The notes under the pieces were generated by a model that was given only the letters and a program-made list of their open reading frames with translations, made no database searches and was not told the DNA's origin. This document shows, piece by piece, positions 1-10,200 of a DNA stretch of 64,000 nucleotides. The position numbers and the translations under genes are program-made. How positions within the stretch are numbered: the first letter of the stretch is position 1; every line of letters starts with the position of its first letter. Source of the stretch: Owenia fusiformis (taxonomy: Eukaryota > Annelida > Polychaeta > Sabellida > Oweniidae). The stretch covers positions 3,632,001 through 3,696,000 of the forward strand of contig CAIIXF020000002.1 in the NCBI GenBank assembly GCA_903813345.2, written 5' to 3'.

Positions 1-115
1 AATTCTGCAAAAAATTCTGCAAGAAAAAAAGCAAATTCTGCAAGGAGAAAATCGAAATTCTGCACAAATTTTCAAAAAAAGTCCAAATTCTGCAATCTTT
101 TAAAACGGTGAAAAT
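1..115. repeat. Interspersed AAATTCTGCA short repeat
   Basis: The decamer AAATTCTGCA, or a close variant, occurs about five times in the first 100 bases with A-rich spacers. A similar ATTCTGCAAAAAAA string recurs near 1018. It looks like the edge of a degenerate repeat that continues upstream of the window. No coding potential is visible. Confidence 0.5.
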
Positions 116-221
116 TGACGTAGCAACGGAAACGGAAGTCAGCTACTTTCTAGGTAAGAACTGCGCGTCATTAGCGAACGGAATGCGTGACATATACGCA
201 GGCCTGTCAACTTGGGAACAC

Positions 222-345
222 CTAACATGAGTGACTTGGAAATGTTGAACACCTCCCCTCAAAATGTGGACACCTTGGTCCAAATCTGAACACCTTGATC
301 CAAATTTTGAACACCTTGGTTTAAATTTCATTACATCTTGCCAAA
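222..345. repeat. About 30-bp tandem repeat (GAACACCTTGGTCCAAAT)
   Basis: Four to five imperfect units of roughly 29-31 bp, each with GAACACCT followed by a TCCAAAT-type stretch. The GAACACC word also occurs in the pogo-like elements further along. This may be an amplified fragment of such an element, but no terminal repeats are seen here. Confidence 0.5.
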
Positions 346-414
346 TTTTGAACACCTCAAATTTTTCGCGCTCGCTATGCTCGCGGATCAAACAAACGGA
401 ATGCGTGACATATT

Positions 415-895
415 CGTAATTCGCGTGAAAAGTCCGAACGAAATGCGTACATTTTTTTTCCGGCGTTCGTATTTTTGCTGTGTAGACGATCTTTTTTAGA
501 AATTTTTCTACAGAAATATTTTTGCTTGACAATTACCAGGTAAAATGCGTATTTGCGTGACATTTTCTGTCACGCAAAAATAACTGGCGTGACTTCAAAT
601 TCTTCAGCAAATGCGTGACAAATACGCAAATTGCGGGACAGTTGACAGGCCTGTATACGTAATTCGCGTGAAAAGTCCGAACGGAATGCGTACATTTTTT
701 TCCGGCGTTCGTATTTTTGCTGTGTAGACGATCTTTTTTAGAAACTTTTCTACAGAAATATTTTTGCTTGACAATTACCAGGTAAAATGCGTATTTGCGT
801 GACATTTTCTGTCACGCAAAAATAACTGGCGTGACTTCAAATTCTTCAGCAAATGCGTGACAAATACGCAAATTGCGGGACAGTTGACAGGCCTG
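415..895. repeat. Recent 243-bp direct tandem duplication
   Basis: The segment beginning CGTAATTCGCGTGAAAAGTC at 415 recurs nearly base for base at 658, so the period is 243 bp. Both copies contain the ATTACCAGGTAAAATGCG string and end at GACAGTTGACAGGCCTG. A fragment ending in AGGCCTGTCAAC lies at about 190. Minus-strand reading frames here are only consequences of the repeat. Confidence 0.85.
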
Positions 896-1333
896 ATAAT
901 GATTGATTGTTGGACATAAACAGACACTCTTCAAATACCCCGCAAAGGTAGGAGATCGTAAAATATGTAATTTCTGGAAATTCTGGTAATTCCGCGGGAT
1001 TTTCATGAAAATCAGGGATTCTGCAAAAAAATGAAGTTTTGTCAAATTCCGTCCACGCCGCGGTATTACGGAATACTAGTATCTATGATTTGACTTGAAA
1101 TCTAAGATACAAGCAGCTTATGGCCTGGTGTCAAGATTTTTATGTTTTCTGCATTCTGGGTAATTTACAAATAGACAATCTTGCTCCATTGGATCCATAC
1201 TTATCACTGTGTGTTTTGTTATTCAGCTTTCCAATGATATGTAATTAAATGATATCATATCTAGTTATTTAAACCTAATTAGGGCCAATGCAATTAATAT
1301 AAAATACCCCCTTGAGATTACATTCCTAACATG

Positions 1334-1405
1334 CAGGGTGGGCCGAAAAACGCTACCCTTTTTCTAGTACTACAATCAAAATGGATAACATTTTGGCTCA
1401 CCCTG
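1334..1405. mobile_element. 72-bp MITE-like hairpin with CAGGGTG ends
   Basis: The segment starts CAGGGTGGGCCGAAAAA and ends TTTTGGCTCACCCTG, giving imperfect inverted ends of about 17 bp around a short interior. CAGGGTG-type ends are common among Tc1/mariner-like elements. The unit is far too small to encode a transposase. No clean target-site duplication is seen. Confidence 0.5.
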
Positions 1406-2651
1406 TATATTTTCTCTGATCAGATATAAATGATGATGGATAAATGGTAAGTTGATAAGCTAAATATTGTTTCAAGTCACTTAGGAATATTAGATTGGGC
1501 TGCCATTTTACATGATATAGAGATCCCCATATGAATTGATAATCTCATGATTCAAGGACAACTAACAATCTATAATACATAAGGGATTGTATCCAAATAT
1601 TACAAATGGGCAATTGTGTCAAAAATTAAACCCATCTGAATGGCTTGGTTAGTTCAGAGATGTATCGTAAACTGCAAGAGTGAAGACGAAGCTCTCTTTT
1701 AAGAAGCGAAGTCGTACAAATTCAAAGGGTAATAATTTCAAGATTCAAGGGCAACTAACAATCTACATTACATTACATTAATGTACATTACTTTAGGGAT
1801 AATATCCAAATATTGCAAATTTTAACAGTTGTGAAAAATATAAAGTTCCCCCCTTACCACAAAAACTAATATTTGAAAATGGGCATCAACAAAAAATAAA
1901 TAAACTTTCTTCACTTAATTGTCATTCACCCCCCCCCCCCCTCTTATGAAATATACTTTTTTCTTCCCAAATGAGTTAACTTATGTGGACACCAATGCTG
2001 ACATATGATATACATTGATTTGATATACATACCATACCACACCAAATATTTAAGTGACATATTAAAGTTAATATTTAACTTAATATTGATGTTTTCATAA
2101 TAGGTGAAAAACGGTGAAAATTATTATCTAAAACGCGTGGGTGGATTCTAATTAGTTGAACATTTTACTAACAGTCCAAAGTACCCCTTCCTACATGCTA
2201 CATGTCATATCATTTATTGGTGTGTCTCACATTAAGGGAACACCAAATAATATCAGGCTTCCAAGTTAAGGCGTGGGATCATGAGTCCTTATAGTAAGCT
2301 TGTCTCACATTGATTTGTTAATTCGCTTGGATTTTCATTTATGCACTTTTCATACATTACTTCATCCACTGTGAAGTACAATGATAACTGTTTCTGGTCC
2401 TTTCCCTTTGGCACTTTTGCATTAATTGTATTACAATTTTATTTTGTCTCCCATATGAACTACATGGATATTTACATAAAACAATTTATGCAACAGATAT
2501 ATATAAATAAAATTCAAATCATATGATCACATACTGGCACTTTAATACAGCTATGAGCATTCTCTTGAAACAGCACAACAATCAAACAACATTTCAATTT
2601 GTTGCTATGCAACAATATGACATCTCACTACACGAATGTTTGTAATTCCAG

Positions 2652-2775
2652 GTGAACGACAAACTACTCAGTGATGACGGGAGTGAAGATCACGACCGAG
2701 AGATTCAACGGCGAATTGAGAGAAGACGGAAACTGCGACGTAAATTCCGTAGGCGAAGGACGTTAATCCAAGAGA
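2652..2775 (+). CDS. Unidentified Arg-rich internal exon
   Basis: This is a 124-bp open segment between a good acceptor (TTGTAATTCCAG) and a strong donor (A/GTAAGT). Only the frame starting at its first base is open. It encodes about 41 residues: an acidic start (SDDGSEDHD) followed by a strongly basic stretch (RRIERRRKLRRKFRRRR). The family is not recognised. The exon is phase 0 at its start and phase 1 at its end, and phase 1 is what shared exon 2 of the ELF-like gene at 25381 accepts. It could therefore belong to a further upstream isoform of that gene. It could equally be an internal exon of another gene whose start lies left of the window. No ATG or partner exon is visible nearby. Confidence 0.55.
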
Positions 2776-3212
2776 GTAAGTTTACCCATTTACAAACAAT
2801 TTCGATCTGAAGAGGTGTATTAGTATTTGTGTGCATTCAAATGAATTTATTGATTATAGATGGTAGCACCTGACTGGGAATATATAATCTTTTGCAGTGC
2901 TGCCATCTATCAATCAATGTGGGTTCAAAAATATACAAATATATTTTTAGATAGTTTTTTGTGCATTTAAAGATGTCAGGGCATACTATTTGAAAATAAC
3001 ATTTGATCACTGCAAATAGGTGAATAAACAAAATACAAGGTTGAATATGTTGCCCTAGATATGCAAATAGTTGCCTATGCAATAAAACAATATCAATTAC
3101 ATGGAGCAGCTGCAATGATTGTGCTTTGGATTTTATGATTGTGCTCTCAATTTTGTGTAGCACAATCCAGGAGTGCACAATAGTATAATGATGCATATGA
3201 TAAGCAGTTTTC

Positions 3213-3336
3213 TTGTACATGCATGAGTACAATAACACAATCAATTGTACATGTATGTGTACAATAACACAATCAATTGTACATGTATGTGTACAATAAC
3301 AAAATCAATTGTACATGTATGTGTACAATAACACAA
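3213..3336. repeat. 32-bp minisatellite, about 4 copies
   Basis: The unit TTGTACATGTATGTGTACAA, followed by TAACACAATCAA, repeats with a 32-bp period at about 3214, 3245, 3277 and 3309. The later copies are almost identical. Each unit contains the palindrome-like GTACATGTATGTGTAC. No gene is present. Confidence 0.8.
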
Positions 3337-3545
3337 AATTTTGTGATTATTTTTTGAAATGTCACTCCATTTACATGTCAGTATAGGCCAAAGGTCAAAT
3401 GACACTATAGAACTCTTTTTAACTGCATGACCCTAAAGCACAATCAGCATTGTTTTGGGATTTTTGATTTTCTTAAAATAAACCCTGACCTGGCATTAAC
3501 ATACCAAATTCATAGGTTAACTGTATTCAGTTTTGTGTACATATC

Positions 3546-3660
3546 ACACGCCCGTAGCCAGGATTTGCCAAGGGGGTTCACTGAGAAAATTCCAAGGGGG
3601 CTAGGGGGTTCACTTTTGACAACTTTTGCCCAAAAAAGGCCAAAATCGCTACAGTTACTC
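3546..3660. repeat. Dispersed repeat fragment (CCCGTAGCCAGGATT type)
   Basis: The segment contains GCCCGTAGCCAGGATTTGCC, then G-rich AAGGGGGTTCAC words and a TTTTGACAACTTTTGCCC stretch. A related stretch (GGGTTCA, then TTTGACAATTTTGGCCC) lies at about 56300-56360. I take it to be a fragment of a dispersed transposable element. No ends are resolved. Confidence 0.45.
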
Positions 3661-4234
3661 CACCATTAACAGGAGACAATTATGGATACAATGTGTTGAG
3701 TTGTTGACATTTAATTTTTGTTCTTATACACCTTTTTTAAATCAATCATGTGCATCCAAATACACATTCACAAATGCACAACCTTTCATTGACATAATCA
3801 CTCATTGAAGCACAATCTTAAATGCTGAACAACCATTGAGCGCAATCACAATCAATAATCAGTTTATTCAGTGCTTCAAATTTAGATATTGTTGCACTTT
3901 GAAGTGGCCAGGTAGGTAAATGATTAATGTTTGCTAGTTGACCTCTAAATGAAATATGGGAATTGTGTCAAAAATCCAGGTGATCTACTTTAACCGTATC
4001 ACGACGTCAATCAAAATAATGTTCTTCCACGTAAGAAATAAATCTTTGTAATATGAGTGTAGATTTTCTGAATTAATTGAAAATCAAGATGAATTTCTTC
4101 AATAATAGGTATAAATAGGCTGCATAATAATCTTCAAGGAGTGTTATTTGTTAAATTGTGAAATATAAATGATAATATGTTACTTCCGACTTGTTTACAC
4201 GCGTAGTAATTTTCGTATAGAAACCAAAGAAAAG

Positions 4235-4289
4235 ATGGCTTCTGAAATTTCTAGCAGAAAAATGAATTTAGATCTTCTACTACAAGCTG
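4235..4289 (+). CDS. ELF2-like: ELF-like gene, alternative first exon 1a
   Basis: The ATG lies in a good context (AAAAGATGGC) and is followed by 18 codons plus one base before the donor G/GTATGT. The exon ends in phase 1, as exon 1b does. The LDLLLQA motif resembles the NERF-1-type start of ELF2. No TATA box is evident in the 100 bases upstream, so the promoter may be TATA-less and the start of transcription is not resolved. Confidence 0.8.
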
Positions 4290-7200
4290 GTATGTATGTT
4301 TCATGATATAACTTTGTGTCTAGATTCTCGAATGTATGCCATAGATAACATTTATCTCTCTGATTTTGAATTTATATCGCCATATAAGATTATATAAGTG
4401 TTTGAAATAACCAGGAAGTGAAAAATCAACATGCTGTTTTTATGTCACTTCCTGTTTTGATTTTTTTGTGAAGACCATGTGGTACTATTGTTCTGTTTCA
4501 AATAGCACTCTAACACTTTTCACATTGCTTTGATTTGTGTGTTGCTCTGATTTAATGTGAATGATCGACTGAGGGCTGATAAATTACATTGATACAGTCA
4601 CTGAAATCAGATGAATGAAAATACAGGCAGAAGTTCTTGGCCTTCAAATTGACTTCAATACATTGTCATTGACAATTGTTATGTTATTTGGAACATAGGA
4701 TCTAATCCTAGGCTCAGGGCTGATGTGAAAAAATCACTCCACTTCGGTGGGAATCTAACCCACAACCTCCTGATTATATGTTGAGTGCTCTACCACTTGA
4801 GCCACAGAGCGAACTGTCTCTCTCATTATGCATCTCAATGTCATTGACATTGTTAGATCTCGGATTCAGATTTCAGAAAAAAATATAAGCCAAATGTATT
4901 GATGGTATATTTGAATTCCAATTCTCTGTGATAAGTTTGACTATCATACTTTGAACTCATCAGAGCCTTCAATTCCTCGAAAATCCCAAGGTCATTCATT
5001 GTCAAGATTTAATCTCAGTTCAACAAGTGAATTCCCATATTCGGCTTTCATTATTCATCAGAATTTATTTGGACCTATTACACGGTATATAACCCAAACG
5101 CTCCTACATGCACGACGGAGCGTTTCATTACTGAAATTAAACAAAGTAACGCTCCGGAGTAGGAAAACTGGCTGGCGGGAATGATGAGCCGTCTGACGAT
5201 TTCCCCAATAATGGGAATAAGAGGTATGAGTTACATATTTCGAGTATACCATTCGATGGGTGTGATATTCATGTTGTACGTGGCTGGCTGTTGACGTTTG
5301 AAGCAATTAGGAAGAGCTATACGAAGCAGTATAGTTATCAAAATTCAAAAACGTATTTGTCATTCTACCGGTCAAAACCCCTTTTGTCGATACATGTGAT
5401 TAGTTGAGCCAAGATTAGAGCACCAACGTATATTTTAGTCAAATTCCAATGCTTCAACGCACCATACATTATCGTAATAGTGATTTGATGACCGAAAATC
5501 CAGTCTTAAAAATGATGACATTCTCATATCCAAGAAACGCTCCGATCTGATTAACACAGTGAACTGGAAACGCTCCGGTAGTCTAGATCAGTTTAGGAAA
5601 TATATAGCTTGCCTTTCCTTTTCAGGAAGAGAAAGAAAAGATCTATTATACCCCTTGGCATCAATAGAAGAAAGATTAATTCACATATAAATTTTCGTTT
5701 TTCTATAGTTTTATGATTTAGCACATATGTAGGCATGACATCATCTAATGTATAGGCTTAAATCAGCTAGTTGCACGTTTAGCACCACCAGGTTCAGATG
5801 TTTCAATTTGCCTAACAAGTAAAACACGTTTTTAAGAGATAGATTCGATTCGGGACTCTTCTCTAATAATCTGAAAATGATATCAAAACAAAATGGTAAG
5901 AGCGTTTCTAAAATTGTGTTCTAAATCGATGGAGCGTTTCGAGGAAAACAAGCGATTTCTCGAGAACAAGTAATGGATTTGGACTGGGATTTTAGGAAAT
6001 GAGAATATACGAGTTTGTGATCTACTACTTTAACAGAAAGATTAACGTTTTAATAGAAATACTAGTTTAATTCGTAATTTGTGGTCAAAACGTCATCTTC
6101 AGATTCGTTCGATCAACACTACGGAGCTTTGATCAAGCAAATAACAGTTTACCACCAGAAGTTGAATAAATAAGATCTTTGCTCAAGGTATTGTTCATCG
6201 AATGGTACATAATATTTCACCATAACACATGATATGTAAGAGAAACGAGAGAAACAATACTTACGGTCATAGTGGAATCTTCATGAGCCGCCATTTTATT
6301 TCGCTCCGGAGCGTTTCCGCGTAAATGTAACGCTCCGTCGTGCATGTAGGAGCGTTTGGGTTATACACCGTGTATTATGGTAACAGGCCTAAGAGGTGGC
6401 ATATAGAATAAGGCCTAAAAGTATCTACTAGGTTTAACTTGTCGAACTGGGAAAATCTTAAGAATTCTAATTGTCACAAACAGGGGAGTAGTTGATCAAA
6501 ATGGATCCTGACTCCAGCGAGTATTCTTATATGTTGTGATTAGGATATTTGAGAATTTGGCACGTACATATGTATAACCGACATAATTACACCTGAGTAT
6601 ATAAGGATTCCTTTTATATTTTCCTATACTGAGTGAAAAAATCAACTGGTCCATTTCAAAAGTAACATGGCAATGACCAGTGGACAAGCCTCAAAGCCTG
6701 ATCACCAAAAGCCTAAAATGGCCAGAGATTATTATTATATTTCTGAGGAAAGTCAGGTGTACAATTGCAGATGTAAAGTCAAGCCTTAATGTTTGTTTAG
6801 TATCAACAAACACAACTAGATGTAAAGCAAGAATCAAAACTATTGATGCAAAAAGACAGAGTATTATGAACTTTTAATAATTTATTTCAGAGTGACAATC
6901 ATTGAAAAATATTAGTATGTAAAAACTTGGAAAAATATAGGCCTACCAGAAAATGAAAGTAGTAAAATAATTCTATTATGATGTGCGACATATAACGGTG
7001 ACTCAAACAATTGATTTGCTGGCTTATAAAAGGGTGTGTATGACATCTTAACAAATAGTTGTTTTTATTGTTTGCTTATCTTCAATGGAATCATAACTAA
7101 GACCTAGATTCTTTGATTTATGGCAAATATATGACTTTAGATTTTATTCTATATAAGACCTCAACCACTCTGCGATTTCGGTCACTTAACAATTGTTCGG

Positions 7201-10200
7201 AAAAATCATAAGTCATATGTTATGCCTTAAATCATAGAATCTCGGTCTTTATTCACTTAGTAAACTTTACTTTAAATCATCATGTAGATTGATCTGAATC
7301 CATTCTGTGAAACCATTACACTTTAATTGTAGCAGCATCATTTTTAGGGCTCTAGATTTGATTGATGTTTACCTAATTATTCCAGGTACTACAGAAGCTG
7401 TTTAAGTTAGAAGCAGTTGTCTCTGTGTGTTTAAAATAAGACATACATTTTTTCATGCTAAACCTCAAATAAGCTGTTTTCTGTAATATCTCTTTAGTAT
7501 AAATTAGGAGTAGCACCCCTGTTAAAGGCCCTATGCAAAGTTTCAAAATTTTTTTTTTCATTCATGTACTATTTTTCTGGTTAATTGTCCAAGTTTTCAC
7601 TCTTTTTCTACTTTCAAACATGATCCATATATTTTGTGTTGCGTTATGGTTATTAGAACAAACAAGCAGTTGCTTAACCCATTTTAACACATTTCTTCTT
7701 TTTACTTTACGATGTAAGCTCAAATTTCGAGGTAAACCTTGGAAGCTGCTATTTAAAGATGACCCCCATAATCCTACTGATGATATTTCACTTTTCATGA
7801 ATTTTCAGAAATAAGTACTAGATTAAAGGAATATTGTGAAAAAGAGTGGAAAGTAATATACATTGTAATTTGAATATATTAAGAATTTAACATGTATGTT
7901 ATGTAAGGAAATATTAAGATTTGATTTTAATAATAGAAACTGATGAATTGAATAAGCAAGACTTTATAATTTGCTTGTGGGTTAAGATCATTTCTTTCCA
8001 TAGGCTATGTTTAGTCATAACATGGTAAAACATATTTCACGGTCTATTTTCCTCTTTATTTTAAATGCACGTCAATTCCTTGTATTTCTCTATGCAGAAA
8101 AGTTTATCAAACTCCTAAATATAACTCATCCATTGTAATTTCTCTTTCTTGCCTAACTTCTTTAAGGTGGGACCCGGTCCGTCAGCATACCCAGCACGAT
8201 ACCATTGCTTAATTATTAATGTAGTTTTTCAAACTCAAAGACACCCATCCATACGAATAATTATGATGTAATAATAATACGAATGTATTTAAACATTCAT
8301 GTACGAAGAAATATTTGCATCTTCGGGCATTTATAGTTGGGAGATTTAGCGTATTGCATTTGAAATATTTGAGCGCTAGTAACGTCATGGTTTCTATGAC
8401 ATGGGAAAACAATGGCGCTCAAATTTTACGCGCAGCATCATGAAGTATACGGCAATGAATGATTGTTATAAAATAAAATATTGTTATAATTCTTTCAAAA
8501 TGTAGTAAATCTAAAACACACATATGAAGCATGTTCTACATTTACAGCATATGAAAAATATGATGTGATATAAACACTAGTTGAGTCCTGTTCATTGTGT
8601 ACATGGTTACCGACACGTCACATTTAATGTTGCTCAAAATAATATAATGTTTCTCGTCGCACTATTTATATTTGTAAATACGTATTACTCTGTATTTGTG
8701 TTTAATAAGTTCAAAAATGACTTTTGTTCGTTTTATTACCTCGTAAAATTGTATATTCTCTTATATGTAAAACCTTTTAGATTATGCTTTTTATTGGCAC
8801 GACTTTCGTCCTAGTTGTTATCACTTTCGCTTGCGTATGGGCTTCGTCTAGTTATATTTTCTTTGCCTTTTTTACATTTTTTATATATGAATTGTTAATT
8901 CGTCATGGTAAAATGTTTGATAAGAGATATCTTAACATCCGAGAATTTTTAAAACCGAGTGCAACTGGCCCAATGGCAACACAATCAATGCCCAATGTCG
9001 GGAAGAGTGCAATAATGAGTACGAAGGGGCGTGTCCCCAGGCGTGTTATATGTCGCCAGTTGAGTCCCCTGGGTTGAGACAAATGCTGTATAGGTTTACG
9101 GCGACTGATCGTCGCTAATGAAGGCGTTATGAAGGTATGTACTTAGAATAATTATTAAAATGAAAAACATAGGCAAGTTAGGCTACGTCTGTGAGTCCTG
9201 TGACAATAAAGTGCCTACACAACAGGCGGAAAGTGGCTTGAGACTGCAGAAAAGCCGAACAATCAGAATGCCTGATTTATCAGTAAACTTTAGCTTATGT
9301 CCTATAAGTGCATACTCTTTGATTCTCGAGAAACGTCTCCACGCTCGGATTTCACCTAGGGCCCTATCTATCACTAGTGGATCGCTTTAAAAGTGATACC
9401 ATCGAGAAACGTGTTTGGTCAGCTTCACGATGACATTATTCTTTTAGAAATCGACCGAGAAATCGATATGTGCCATTTCTAAAACGTCGAGTTTGAAAAC
9501 CTGAAAGTGGATTCGGACTGCAAGAAACCCGACCAATCAGAACGCAGCATTTCTTAAGTGAAACTTGAAATTCAAGCAATCGGCTTTACCCTCGGTTTCC
9601 TCCGTTTTCTCGCAGTTCATCACCACAAAAATGGCACCACATTGAAGCTATCTTTCCTATCTAAAGCATGGTATTATTTATTTAGAAATCAGTCAATAAA
9701 CAGCGGAGCCATAAACAGATAAATGCAATTTCTTAAACAGCCAGTTTAGACTGAGAATAGTGGATTCAGACTGCAAAAACTTTATGCAAATTATCTAGTT
9801 CACTCTGGGTGATAGGTCGCATATCTAGGTTAGTAGGTTAGTTCTGTCAAGGCCGCGCGTATATCGCTATATAAACAGATCTCGGTCAGCTCGACTGCAT
9901 TATTCCGACTGAAAAACTGGTCATGTCTGGCTATGGTAAAGGTGCCTAACATGAAATATTCGCGAATGGCAATCCACCTCATCGTATTCGTATCCACTGT
10001 ACTTTTCTAGAATCAAAATATTTAGGAAAAGTTTTTGAAAAGATGTTCTATCAAATTAGATGAGTTGTTGAAAAATTAGTAGAAGAATTCATCAATGTAA
10101 ATTGATGTCAACGCCCATATGGTAATTTTGTTTTGCAAAATATTTCTTATCACCAATATTGAAGGAAATGAAAGAAATGCAATAGCTTACAATAACGTAC

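Noticed and set aside
4235-4289. N-terminal SID-like helix of a MAD/MXD repressor (MNLDLLLQA)
   Set aside because: The motif resembles the MXD start, but no YLERRERE or bHLH exon follows anywhere downstream. The phase and the residues across the junction to exon 2 fit the ELF2B-type start much better.
4745-4815. Functional tRNA gene on the minus strand
   Set aside because: A and B boxes are present, but the anticodon stem does not pair. The B box plus following body is repeated at 55 kb, so a SINE is the better reading.
8581-9390. Small plus-strand frames (77-97 codons) inside the TTAA element as transposase
   Set aside because: They are hydrophobic or low-complexity, contain no DDE-type pattern that I can see, and are too short.
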